Assembly (NCBI RefSeq): GCF_900115975.1
Contig: NZ_FOYM01000001.1
Coordinates: forward strand, 124,001 to 188,000
Length of the DNA: 64,000 bases
Direction: 5' to 3'
From: Desulfoscipio geothermicus DSM 3669
Lineage (GTDB): Bacteria; Bacillota; Desulfotomaculia; Desulfotomaculales; Desulfallaceae
In this document: positions 15,827 through 24,048 of the stretch, in pieces
How positions within the stretch are numbered: the stretch's first letter is position 1
Layout of the letters: every line of letters starts with the position of its first letter
Notes under the pieces: model-generated
Seen by the model: the letters and a program-made list of their open reading frames with translations, nothing else
Databases searched by the model: none
What the model was told of the DNA's origin: nothing
Made by a program: the position numbers and the translations under genes

Positions 15827-17263
15827 TTAACCTCCATTGGCGGCAGAAACGCCGGATACCTCAAGCGACTTCTTGGAGTATTTCTGCAGTTTACGCACTA
15901 CCGTTGGCTGGCTCACGCCCAGAATATTAGCCGCCTTATAGGTACTGCCGTATATATCAACTGCATTTTTTATCAACTCAAATTCAAGCTCGGCCACGGC
16001 CTCTTTAAGCGGTTTAAAGCTATCGGTTCCCTTGTTGCCTATACTCTTTAAGATATACGACGGCAAGTGCTTGGGCAGGATTAATTTGTTTTCTACGGTG
16101 ACGACCAACCTTTCCACCAGGTTGACCAGTTCCCGGACATTTTCCGGCCACTCGTAATCCACCAGCAGTTCCACCGCCCTGACGGAAAACCTCTTATTTG
16201 TGCTATATTTTTCATTAAACAGCTGTGTATACCGCTGCAGCAACAGTGGGATGTCATCACTGCGCTTGTGTAGCGGCGGGATTGCTATGGTCGTTTTTTC
16301 CAACTCTTTACTCAAGTCACGAAGAAATTTACCGTTATTAACTAATTTTTTAAGGTTTTTTTCCGAGGCTGCAATAACCCGCACATCTACCTTGACCGGT
16401 ATTACACCCCCAACCCTGGTGAACTGTCCTTCCTGCACCACCGCCAACACTTTTTTCTGTAGATCTGTGGGTATGTCTGCCACTTCCGTGATGAATAGCG
16501 TGCCTCTGTCGGCCATTTCAAACAGCCCGGTCTGAGAGACTACCCCCGATTGTTCCCGACCGAACAGTATAGACTCCAGCATGCCGGGCGGGATGGCCCG
16601 ACAATTGGCGTTTATAAAAGAGCCTTCCCGGCCGCCCGATATATGGGTAATTCTAGCCACCATCTCTTTTCCCACACCGGCCCTGCCAAACAACAGAACA
16701 CTGGATTTAAGCCGGGCTACCCTATGCACGGCGTCCAGCACATCCCGCATGACCTTACTGTTGGCCACCAGATGGTCCGCGCCCAGTTGATAGGTATGGA
16801 GTTCATTAATCTCGCTGTTAAGCCTCTCCGTGGTTAAACGGGCTTGTTCCAGCTTGCTTTTCAGTTCGTTCAGTTCGTTTGGTTCACGCAACCTCATAAC
16901 CACGCCGGTAATGTTTTCTTCATCGTCAAATATCGGGTAACCCGTGACTATAGCCTTTACACCGCCTGCAAAGCTTTGCTCGGCGATAACCGGTTCTTTC
17001 TTTTTTAACACCTCAAAGGCAACGCAGCTGTCTGTTATGCCATCTTGCACCAGACTATATATGTTTTTGCCCAGCAAGGAGTCCGGGTTGAGACCGGTTA
17101 TTCTTTCCACCGCCCTATTGACGCGTACGGTCATGCACGCACCGTCCGTGATCCAGATTCCATCACAAAAGGAATCCAGGACTGCATCCAGCTCGCGGTT
17201 TACTTGTTGCACGCTCGCCAGTCTCTGTGCCAGGCAAACAAATAAATTAATCATATCCTGCAA
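15827..17263 (-). CDS. TyrR-like transcriptional regulator (PAS, degenerate sigma-54 AAA+ domain, HTH)
   Basis: 478 residues: an N-terminal PAS sensor (about 20-125), a coiled-coil linker, an AAA+ domain (about 165-400) and a C-terminal Fis/TyrR-type helix-turn-helix (440-461). Walker A is present as G-R-A-G-V-G-K-E (193-200). The GAFTGA loop that contacts sigma-54 is missing: the matching segment reads E-Q-S-G-V-V-S-Q (237-244). Walker B reads T-L-F-I-T-E-V, with Thr replacing the usual Asp, and the arginine-finger region reads L-R-D-L-S-K-E-L. It should therefore act with sigma-A RNA polymerase, as TyrR does, perhaps without ATPase activity. It is monocistronic behind an attenuator-like leader. 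Confidence 0.85.
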   Translation of the reverse strand: MQDMINLFVCLAQRLASVQQVNRELDAVLDSFCDGIWITDGACMTVRVNRAVERITGLNPDSLLGKNIYSLVQDGITDSCVAFEVLKKKEPVIAEQSFAGGVKAIVTGYPIFDDEENITGVVMRLREPNELNELKSKLEQARLTTERLNSEINELHTYQLGADHLVANSKVMRDVLDAVHRVARLKSSVLLFGRAGVGKEMVARITHISGGREGSFINANCRAIPPGMLESILFGREQSGVVSQTGLFEMADRGTLFITEVADIPTDLQKKVLAVVQEGQFTRVGGVIPVKVDVRVIAASEKNLKKLVNNGKFLRDLSKELEKTTIAIPPLHKRSDDIPLLLQRYTQLFNEKYSTNKRFSVRAVELLVDYEWPENVRELVNLVERLVVTVENKLILPKHLPSYILKSIGNKGTDSFKPLKEAVAELEFELIKNAVDIYGSTYKAANILGVSQPTVVRKLQKYSKKSLEVSGVSAANGG

Positions 17264-17467
17264 GGTTATACCCTCCCGATTACCTCATTAAACAAAAAGA
17301 GCCGCCGGATACTACACCGGTTGCGGCTCCAATGCCCATATAGTCCAGCGTCGGACCAATATGTTGTCAAATGCTGCAGATAACCTTAGTCTAAAACATA
17401 AAACGCCTCACAGGTAATACATAACCTCAAGGCGCCTTCGCCGTAAACACAACTTTGTATTTATTAT
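17264..17467 (-). promoter_or_regulatory. Leader of the TyrR-like gene with two terminator-like hairpins
   Basis: In order of transcription there is: GGCGAAGGCGCC overlapping a hairpin CGCCTnnAGGT/ACCTnnnAGGCG with TTTTATGTTTT (17390-17441); the near-palindrome GTCCGACGCTGGAC (17343-17356); and a strong AGCCGC...CCGG/CCGG...GGCT hairpin with a CTTTTTG tail (17294-17331) right before the start codon region. The order and several sequence blocks match the amtB leader, as described in the findings. Confidence 0.6.
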
Positions 17468-17473
17468 GTTTAA

Positions 17474-17502
17474 TTTATATATCATTTTAAATTAATTGTC
17501 AA
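17474..17502 (-). promoter_or_regulatory. Sigma-A promoter of the TyrR-like gene
   Basis: TTGACA, 17 nt, TATAAA on the minus strand in an AT-rich stretch, about 210 nt upstream of the coding start. Confidence 0.75.
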
Positions 17503-17655
17503 TGATTAATCCAATGCATATTTTATATATATTTTTGCATTATCGCCATATGTTGCGTTTTGTCTTATTATCTCTTAAACTTAAACCATCGAAATCTGTT
17601 CCGGCGCGAAACCGGCCCGGCCCCCGGTACAGGAGGCCAGGCCGGAATGACGGTT

Positions 17656-19569
17656 TCAGACGTTCTGCTTGACGTATTTTAACAGGCCACCGGCCATCAG
17701 GATATCGATTTGCCGCCCGGAAAGGGTGTGCTTTACAGGGTATACTTTACCGCTCCGGGTGTTGCGCACCCGCACAGTGTTGGCGGCCAGGTTTTCCCGC
17801 AGGCCCTCGATTACCAGCCGGTCGCCCTGCCGAATATCGTCGTAGTCGGCTTCGTTGGCGAACACCAGCGGCAGCAGGCCGAAATTGACCAGGTTCTGCA
17901 TGTGGATACGGGCGAATGACTTGGCCAGCACCGCCTTAATCCCAAGGAACAGCGGAGCCAGGGCGGCGTGCTCCCGGCTGGAGCCCTGCCCGTAGTTCAG
18001 GCCGCCCACCACGATACCGCCGGCAACCAGAGCCCGTTCGGCGAAGGTGGGGTCCACCCGGCTGAAGACGTGCATGGAGATGGCCGGGATGTTGGAGCGC
18101 AGGGCCAGTATTTTAGCCCCCGCCGGCATGATATGGTCGGTGGTGATGTTGTCACCCACTTTGAGCAGCACTTCGCCTTCGATTTGTTCAGCTAGCGGGG
18201 CGGCCACGGGCAGGGGCTTGATATTGGGGCCCATCACCAGCGGCAGGTCCGCGCCGGGCTCCGGCGGCGGGATGATCATCCGGTCGTCCACCGGAAACCG
18301 CTCCGGCATGGAAACCTGAACAGGTTCGCCCAGGTCACGCGGGTCGGTAATTACACCGGCCAGGGCCGAGGCCGCCGCCGTCTCGCAGCTGACCAGGTAA
18401 ATCTCAGCGTCGGCGGTGCCGCTGCGCCCCTCGAAGTTGCGGTTGGAGGTGCGCAGGGATATCCCGCCGGATGGGGGCGACTGTCCCACGCCCACGCAGG
18501 GGCCGCAGGCGCATTCCAGGATCCTGGCCCCGGCGCCCACCAGGTCGGCCAGCGCACCGTTGGATGCCAGGGCGGTCAGCACCTGCCGGGAACCGGGGGC
18601 GATCACCAGGCTAACCCCGGGATGCACAATTTTACCTTTAAGGATGGCGGCCACTTTCATTAAGTCGGTGTACGAGGAATTGGTGCAGCTACCGATGAAC
18701 ACCTGGTTCACCCGGCGGCCCGCCACCTCGGATACTTTTACCACGTTATCAGGCATATGCGGCAGGGCGATCAGGGGTTCCAGCGCGCTTAAGTCAATGT
18801 CCACCACTTCGTCATATTCCGCGCCGGGATCGGGCAGCAGTTTCACGAAATCCTGCTCCCGGCCCTGGGCGGCCAGAAACCGCCTGGTGACCTCATCGCT
18901 GGGGAAAACTGACGTTGTGGCCCCCAGTTCGGCCCCCATGTTGGTGATAGTGGCCCGCTCCGGTACGCTGAGGTATGCGATCCCCTCGCCGGTGTACTCC
19001 ATCACCTTGCCCAAGCCGCCCTTAACGGAAAGGCGCCGCAGCACTTCTAAAATGATGTCCTTGGCGGCCACCCAGGGGGCCGGCCTGCCGTGCAGCCGGA
19101 TGTTCACCACTCCCGGCATTTTAACATAAAAGGGGTACCCAGCCATGGCGGTGGCCACGTCCAGCCCGCCGGCGCCGATGGCCAGCATGCCCAGCCCGCC
19201 GCAGGTGGGGGTGTGGCTGTCCGAGCCCAGCAAGGTTTTGCCCGGCTTGCCGAAGCGTTCCAGGTGTACCTGGTGGCAGATCCCGTTTCCCATACGGGAA
19301 AAGTAAACTCCGAATCTGGCGGCGGCGCTTTGCAGGAAGCGGTGGTCGTCGGCGTTCTCAAAGCCCACCTGCAGGGTATTATGGTCCACGTAGCTGACCG
19401 AAAGCTCGGTCCTGACGCGCGGCAGCCCGATGGCCTCGAACTCCAGGTAGGCCATGGTGCCCGTGGCGTCCTGGGTAAGGGTCTGGTCTATCCTGACGGC
19501 AATCTCCTCTCCCGGTATCATGTTGCCCTCCACCAGGTGGGAGGATAAGATTTTCTGGGTAATATTCAT
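17656..19569 (-). CDS. Aconitate hydratase (short, about 640-residue type)
   Basis: It interconverts citrate and isocitrate through a [4Fe-4S] cluster. The 637 residues match the mitochondrial-like/anaerobe-type aconitase in size, shorter than the roughly 900-residue AcnA. Cluster ligands are in 'GSCTNSS' (about 298) and 'CACGPCVG' (about 352-359), and 'LGSDSHTPTCGGLGMLAIGAGGLD' lies in the N-terminal domain. The C-terminal swivel domain has 'DNITTDHIMPAGA' and 'YGQGSSREHAA'. It follows the GntR-type regulator gene by 11 nt, so they share an operon. A 3-isopropylmalate or homoaconitase role is less likely given the fused single chain. Confidence 0.92.
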   Translation of the reverse strand: MNITQKILSSHLVEGNMIPGEEIAVRIDQTLTQDATGTMAYLEFEAIGLPRVRTELSVSYVDHNTLQVGFENADDHRFLQSAAARFGVYFSRMGNGICHQVHLERFGKPGKTLLGSDSHTPTCGGLGMLAIGAGGLDVATAMAGYPFYVKMPGVVNIRLHGRPAPWVAAKDIILEVLRRLSVKGGLGKVMEYTGEGIAYLSVPERATITNMGAELGATTSVFPSDEVTRRFLAAQGREQDFVKLLPDPGAEYDEVVDIDLSALEPLIALPHMPDNVVKVSEVAGRRVNQVFIGSCTNSSYTDLMKVAAILKGKIVHPGVSLVIAPGSRQVLTALASNGALADLVGAGARILECACGPCVGVGQSPPSGGISLRTSNRNFEGRSGTADAEIYLVSCETAAASALAGVITDPRDLGEPVQVSMPERFPVDDRMIIPPPEPGADLPLVMGPNIKPLPVAAPLAEQIEGEVLLKVGDNITTDHIMPAGAKILALRSNIPAISMHVFSRVDPTFAERALVAGGIVVGGLNYGQGSSREHAALAPLFLGIKAVLAKSFARIHMQNLVNFGLLPLVFANEADYDDIRQGDRLVIEGLRENLAANTVRVRNTRSGKVYPVKHTLSGRQIDILMAGGLLKYVKQNV

Positions 19570-19580
19570 AATTTATGCAG

Positions 19581-20294
19581 TTACTCCTTTCCTGGCATAT
19601 TGCTGTCCGGTTCGGCGACTCCGATGCCGGTAATGGCTTGCAGGCATTCCCGGCAGGCGCTTTTCAGGTGCCTGACGGTCAGCTCTTTGGCCCGGGATAC
19701 GTCCATCTGGTCGATGGACCGCAGTATTTCCTCGTGGTCTTTTAAAGCATCAACTTTACGCGAAGGCTTGGACAGGGTGGCTTTTCTGAACCTGGCGATG
19801 TATTCCTGGTAATTGTTAATCAGGCTCACCAGCCTTGGCATCCGGGAAGCCCGCAGCAGCAAATCGTTGAAAAGCCGGGACGTCTGCAGCAGTTCCTCAT
19901 CGTCACCCACTTCGATAAGCACCTTCATCCTTTCGATCAGCTTGTATAGCTTTTGCTTTTCGCCTTCGGTGATGTTCTCCACCACGAACGAAATGGCCAT
20001 GGTCTCCAGGGCCTCGCGGATGGCATAGATCTCGATGATGTCCTCGGCGGTGATGCCGCGCACCAGCACCCCCTTGCGCGGGTAATGTTTGATCAGGCCT
20101 TCCATCTCCAACCTCCGGAAAGCCTCGCGGACAGGCGTCCGGCTAACCCGCAGCTTTTCGGCCAGCTCTTTTTCCACTATGCGCTCGCCGTGCCTGAACA
20201 CGCCCTCGAAAATAGCCTGCCTGAGGGTTTCGTAAACCATATCCCGCACCGTCCGCGCTTCGGCGGCGTTAAATTTCTCTATAAACTTTTCCAT
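19581..20294 (-). CDS. GntR-family transcriptional regulator, FadR subfamily
   Basis: 237 residues. The N-terminal winged helix (about 15-80) contains 'ELAEKLRVSRTPVREAFRRL', the classic GntR recognition helix. The C-terminal all-helical FCD ligand-binding domain (about 90-220) has the metal-binding pattern with Asp/His residues ('FNDLLLRAS', 'HEEILRSI', 'HLKSACRE'). It lies directly upstream of aconitase in the same operon, so it probably controls that operon in response to an organic acid. The upstream GTATACCGCGATAC sequence (about 20322-20335) could be its operator, which is only a guess. Confidence 0.88.
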   Translation of the reverse strand: MEKFIEKFNAAEARTVRDMVYETLRQAIFEGVFRHGERIVEKELAEKLRVSRTPVREAFRRLEMEGLIKHYPRKGVLVRGITAEDIIEIYAIREALETMAISFVVENITEGEKQKLYKLIERMKVLIEVGDDEELLQTSRLFNDLLLRASRMPRLVSLINNYQEYIARFRKATLSKPSRKVDALKDHEEILRSIDQMDVSRAKELTVRHLKSACRECLQAITGIGVAEPDSNMPGKE

Positions 20295-20548
20295 GCTATC
20301 ACCCCCCGTGCCCCGGGATGTATCGCGGTATACTTTACTGACAATTTAGTTTCGCCAAGAAGCCGGGCAAAACCTTTCACCCGCAAGTTTTTTTTCAAAA
20401 ACATAACGGACCGGCTCCCCACCCCCGATACAGTCTGATGGACTGCAGCGTGTTAACGGAACAAGCATGGATCCTTTCCTGCATATTAACCCAATTGAGA
20501 CACAGCGAATTAGCCGCTCCCGTTAAGGGGACACCTCCGTTTAAGGAA
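20295..20548. other. Intergenic region upstream of the GntR-aconitase operon
   Basis: No gene. A weak minus-strand promoter (TTGTCA with a poor -10) and the imperfect palindrome GTATACCGCGATAC lie 30-60 nt before the GntR gene. The rest has no recognised signal until the REP-type element. Confidence 0.4.
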
Positions 20549-20612
20549 AGGGGACCGGGACAGGGGACGGTTCTTTGTCTTAGTTATATATACTTTGAGA
20601 ACCGTATCTTGT
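20549..20612. repeat. REP-type palindromic element, solo copy
   Basis: GGGACAGGGGACGGTTCTTTGTC is followed, after an AT-rich loop, by AGAACCGT, which pairs with ACGGTTCT (20567-20574 with 20598-20605). The same arrangement forms the 3' border of the transposase gene at 22.69 kb, so this is a non-autonomous copy. Confidence 0.75.
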
Positions 20613-20623
20613 TTAAAAACCGT

Positions 20624-20670
20624 AAAAAAGCCCACGGTTGATTAGGAAATTCTCCCGGCAACCGCAGGCT
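20624..20670 (-). terminator. Terminator downstream of hcp
   Basis: Arms AGCC-TG-CGGTTG and CAACCG-TG-GGCT pair with one internal mismatch pair and are followed by TTTTTT on the minus strand. It lies about 130 nt after the hcp stop. Confidence 0.7.
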
Positions 20671-20800
20671 GTATTTTATTTCAGTTCCTCTTTGATTAAC
20701 TTTTTAATTGCAACTAAAAACATCATTGGGAGATTAATGTTTTTCAACAACATCACCCGGGATTTAAATGCATGTTCATAATTATAAACGATTGATCTTC

Positions 20801-22507
20801 TTAACTGCACTGCTTAAAGAGAAGTCTTTTAATAAAATTTCTGAAGCCGGAGCCGGATTTGGCCGGCTCTGTTTTATTCTTGCCCAGGATGGCGGCCAGA
20901 TCCTCATCTGGAGTGGTGATGGGCTTGATGTCGAAGTTTTTAACCAGCACATCCAGCACATTGGGCGTCACGAAGGCCGGCAGGCTCGGGCCCAGACGGA
21001 TATTCTTGATGCCCAGGTGCAAAAGCGTGAGCAGGATGGCCACCGCCTTTTGCTCGTACCAGGAAAGCACCAGGGAGAGCGGCAGGTCGTTTACGCTGCA
21101 ATTGAAAGCCTTGGATAGCGCCACGGCAATCTGGATGGCCGAGTAGGCGTCGTTGCACTGGCCAATGTCCAACAGCCGAGGGATGCCGCCGATGTCGCCC
21201 AGCTTTTTATCAAAGAAGCGGAACTTGCCGCAGGCCAGGGTCAGAACAACTGTATCCTTGGGCGTCTTCTCCACAAACTCGGTGTAGTAATTTCGGCCTG
21301 TTTTAGCGCCGTCGCAGCCGGCCACGAGGAAGAAGTGCTTGATGGCGCCGCTCTTCACCGCGTCAATGACCTTGTCAGCCACGCTCATGAGGGCATTCCG
21401 GGCGAAGCCCACCATCACGCTGCCCATGTCTTCATCAGAAGGGAAGCCGGGCATTTCCAGGGCCTTTTCAATAACCGGGCCGAAGTCGCCGTTCTTGACG
21501 TGCCTGACACCGGGCCAGCCCACCAGGCCGGTGGTAAAGATGTTGCCGGCGTAAGACTGCTGGGGTTCCTGAATGCAGTTGGTGGTCATAAGGATGGCGC
21601 CAGGGAACTCGGCAAACTCCTTCCTCTGGTTCTGCCAGGCGGTGCCGAAGTGACCGTAGAAGTGTTTGTACTTCTTTAGCTCCGGGTAGCCGTGTGTCGG
21701 GAGCATCTCGCCGTGAGTGTAAACGTAGATTCCTTTGCCCTCGGTCTGCTTGAGGAGTTCTTCCAGATCTTTGAGGTCGTGGCCGGAAATCAGGATGCAC
21801 TTGCCCTTCTTGTGACCAAGGGGAACCTCGGTGGGTACCGGGTGGCCATAGGCGCCGGTGTTAGCGGCATCCAGGAGTTCCATGGTCCGGAGGTTGACCT
21901 CGCCACACTTGAGCGCCAGGCCCACCCAGTCGTTCAAAGACAAGTTCTTGTTGGTCAGTGCGGCCATTCCCTCATGGATGAAGGCATAGACTCTATCGTC
22001 CTCCTGGCCCAGGATCCTGGCGTGGTCGGCGTAGGCCGCAATGCCCTTGATGCCGTATACGGTAATCTGCTGGAGGGACTGGATGTCAGTGTCGGCGTCG
22101 TGGTCGTTCACCATACCTACAGCCTCACCTTGTTTCATCAGGCCCTTCAGATCAGCAGCGGGTTGGAAGACTGCACTCGGGTCGGAGAAATCGATATTTC
22201 CGCCTGCCTTTGCTACTTTTTCTTTCAGTGCTTCCCTGAGTTCGACGCAGCGATTGATTAGCAACTGGAAGCGGGCCGGGTCGAAATCCACGTTGGTGAG
22301 GGTGGAGAACACGGCTTCAACAGTAAATATATTAACTTCAGCATCGACCACGCCGGCCTTACGTCCTTCGCAGGCATAGAGGGACAATCCCTTTACGGCA
22401 TGGAGCAGGAGATCCTGCAGGGCCGATACTTCGGGCTTCTTGCCACAGACACCCATGACAGTGCAGCCCACTCCTTTGGCGGTTTGTTCACACTGATTGC
22501 AAAACAT
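20801..22507 (-). CDS. hcp: Hybrid-cluster protein (hydroxylamine reductase)
   Basis: 568 residues. The N-terminal cysteines C3, C6, C15 and C21 give a CX2CX8CX5C spacing, the short pattern found in strict anaerobes. The hybrid-cluster ligands lie in the C-terminal half, including 'ACGKFRFF', 'GIPRLLDIGQCNDAY' and the 'TGLVGWPGV' segment. Hcp reduces hydroxylamine in vitro and is linked to nitric oxide and nitrosative stress defence in vivo. It appears monocistronic, with a 13-bp inverted repeat about 70 nt upstream. No partner reductase gene (hcr) is adjacent, as is usual in anaerobes. Confidence 0.95.
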   Translation of the reverse strand: MFCNQCEQTAKGVGCTVMGVCGKKPEVSALQDLLLHAVKGLSLYACEGRKAGVVDAEVNIFTVEAVFSTLTNVDFDPARFQLLINRCVELREALKEKVAKAGGNIDFSDPSAVFQPAADLKGLMKQGEAVGMVNDHDADTDIQSLQQITVYGIKGIAAYADHARILGQEDDRVYAFIHEGMAALTNKNLSLNDWVGLALKCGEVNLRTMELLDAANTGAYGHPVPTEVPLGHKKGKCILISGHDLKDLEELLKQTEGKGIYVYTHGEMLPTHGYPELKKYKHFYGHFGTAWQNQRKEFAEFPGAILMTTNCIQEPQQSYAGNIFTTGLVGWPGVRHVKNGDFGPVIEKALEMPGFPSDEDMGSVMVGFARNALMSVADKVIDAVKSGAIKHFFLVAGCDGAKTGRNYYTEFVEKTPKDTVVLTLACGKFRFFDKKLGDIGGIPRLLDIGQCNDAYSAIQIAVALSKAFNCSVNDLPLSLVLSWYEQKAVAILLTLLHLGIKNIRLGPSLPAFVTPNVLDVLVKNFDIKPITTPDEDLAAILGKNKTEPAKSGSGFRNFIKRLLFKQCS

Positions 22508-22575
22508 TACAGGAATGCTCGTATAAAATTAACTTTGCTCCAATTTGAGAGCCCCAAGCCCAATAATTCCAGGAG

Positions 22576-22588
22576 TTGAGAATCTCAA
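22576..22588. promoter_or_regulatory. Inverted repeat upstream of hcp
   Basis: TTGAGA and TCTCAA are perfect arms separated by one base, 69 nt before hcp. It may be the operator of a redox or nitric oxide regulator, but it does not match the FNR (TTGATN4ATCAA) or HcpR-type spacing that I know. No clear promoter was identified next to it. Confidence 0.4.
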
Positions 22589-22676
22589 ATAAAAAAGTAT
22601 TTACAAGTTATGGGTTTTCCAGCATAATCCTCTGGTGGGATAGGATAAGTACAAACTTTCCTTGTTGCGCCTTTTA

Positions 22677-22729
22677 GGGTGGGGCAGGGAACGGTTCTTT
22701 GTCTTAGCTATACTTTCAGAACCGTATTC
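22677..22729. repeat. REP-type palindromic element at the 3' end of the transposase gene
   Basis: GGGCAGGGAACGGTTCTTTGTC then an AT-rich loop and AGAACCGT (arms 22691-22698 and 22718-22725). It overlaps the last codons of the transposase gene. It closely matches the solo copy at 20.55 kb, including the TATACTTT loop. Confidence 0.75.
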
Positions 22730-23502
22730 TTATTTATTCCCAGTAATCCGGCAATTTGTCGGATTGAAAGATTTGATTTTTCCTTCAATTCCTTAATAAT
22801 CTCATTTCTTATTTCATAGTTCGCCCTGACATTTAGCATTCCCCAATGTAGTCCTTTTCCCTTTAAATATGTGTCAACAAACTCCCTGGCATCCTTTTCA
22901 CAGAGAATGGTTTTGTTTTTTTCTTCCTCTTCACATTCAATAAACGTGTCATTGTTCAATTGGTTCATGTATTCTACGAAAAGTTCTACAGCCTTGCCTT
23001 TTTCGGAAGAAAACATCTCCAGCACCATATTCTTTTCTATTATATCGTCTTCAAGGCTGCCCCTGCCTGTATAAGAGCCGTAACTGCTCCATTTATAATG
23101 CCGTGGTGCCTTTACCATGCCTGCTTTGACAGGGTTGTTATGTATATAGCGTATCGCAGCAAGAAGGTAGCTTTCATTTTCTATTGCCTCACTCTTAAAC
23201 CTATCCTGGAATACATGTCCCACACGCTGGTATTTTTTGTTATAGTAATAGGCATAGCTGGTATTTATCCTTTTCATTATATTCGCCAGTCGGTCGTTTT
23301 CTACTTTTAAAAGCAAATGTGCATGGTTATCCATAATACACAACGCATATACCGTAAATTCTCCATTCCTCATCTTCTCCTTCAAGATATCACAAAATCT
23401 TTGCTTGTCTTCTTCATCCAGGAAAATATCCTTCCGCTCATTCCCTCTGATCATAATATGATATATCCCACTTTCGCTAAGCTTTCTAACCTGCCTTGGC
23501 AT
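22708..23502 (-). CDS. REP-associated tyrosine transposase (RAYT, Y1_Tnp family)
   Basis: 264 residues. The Y1 transposase domain has the HUH metal motif H60-A-H62 in 'DNHAHLLLK' and 'RYIHNNPVKAG' with the likely nucleophile at about Y119. A C-terminal extension ends in a helix-turn-helix ('SIRQIAGLLGINKNTV'). Such proteins nick single-stranded REP palindromes and are domesticated single-copy transposases. REP-like GACAGGGGACGGTTC elements lie on both sides, and the TAG stop lies inside the loop of the 3' palindrome. It may have inserted next to, or into, the UPF0158 gene whose remains lie at 23.6 kb. Confidence 0.9.
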   Translation of the reverse strand: MPRQVRKLSESGIYHIMIRGNERKDIFLDEEDKQRFCDILKEKMRNGEFTVYALCIMDNHAHLLLKVENDRLANIMKRINTSYAYYYNKKYQRVGHVFQDRFKSEAIENESYLLAAIRYIHNNPVKAGMVKAPRHYKWSSYGSYTGRGSLEDDIIEKNMVLEMFSSEKGKAVELFVEYMNQLNNDTFIECEEEEKNKTILCEKDAREFVDTYLKGKGLHWGMLNVRANYEIRNEIIKELKEKSNLSIRQIAGLLGINKNTVLKV

Positions 23503-23549
23503 ATTTTTTCACCACTTTTTTTACATAATTATACCATAACAAGAAAAAT

Positions 23550-23575
23550 GGGACAAGGAACCGTCCCCTGTCTCA
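23550..23575. repeat. REP-type element at the 5' side of the transposase gene
   Basis: GGACAAGGAACCGTCCCCTGTC is an inverted copy of the GACAGGGGACGGTTC core, forming a short hairpin by itself. It abuts the truncated UPF0158 coding sequence. Confidence 0.7.
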
Positions 23576-23580
23576 TTTTT

Positions 23581-23969
23581 AAACCTGAAAACTGGGGAAG
23601 TGGTCTCAGTTACTGATGAAGAGTTCAGGGCCGTAGAGAACGATGAACCGTTTGGGAATTTTCCTGCATGGCAACAGGAAAGTTTAAAAACAGCCCGAAA
23701 AATACTGAAAGAAGATTATTTTATTCAGTTACCCTCGAAATTTAACATTCATGAATGTTACATAATGGAAAAATTTTTGCTTGTCAATTGAAGATGATCG
23801 TCTCAGTAATATTATGTATAGTTCAATAAAAGGAAGCGGCGCTTTTAGAAGGTTTAAAGATAATATACACAGATATCAAATTGCAAAGAATTGGTACAAG
23901 TATCGGGATGAAGCAATAAAACGAATCGCCATTGAATGGTGCGAGGGAAATGGAATTAGATACAAGTGA
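23581..23969 (+). pseudogene. UPF0158 family protein gene, 5'-truncated and frameshifted
   Basis: The family signatures are split over two frames. The first holds 'LKTGEVVSVTDEEF' and 'IHECYIMEKF'; the second continues with 'SIEDDRLSNIMYSSIKGSGAFRRFKD', cited here by its key block G-A-F-R-R-F-K-D, then 'WYKYRDEA' and 'IAIEWCEGNGI'. Removing one T from the run at 23774-23778 (AAAAATTTTTGC) would restore one reading frame. The N-terminus is also missing: the matching sequence begins right after the REP element. UPF0158 proteins have no established function. A sequencing error in the homopolymer could explain the frameshift but not the missing start. Confidence 0.7.
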
Positions 23970-24048
23970 ACATTCTGTATATATTTATGAAAGCCATTCT
24001 TAACCTCAAAGCTAATATTTTTGCGTAAGATGCGCTGGAGGTAATTTT

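Noticed and set aside
15827-17263. A true sigma-54-dependent activator
   Set aside because: The GAFTGA loop is missing and Walker B is altered, and no -24/-12 promoter was found next to the neighbouring genes.
17264-17467. A firm ANTAR-target RNA call
   Set aside because: Only the amtB copy has A at loop position 1, the paired hairpins are farther apart than in known ANTAR targets, and no ANTAR gene is in the window.
22708-23502. A complete IS200/IS605 insertion sequence
   Set aside because: There is no TnpB partner and no IS-type ends; the flanking palindromes and the C-terminal extension fit the RAYT class instead.
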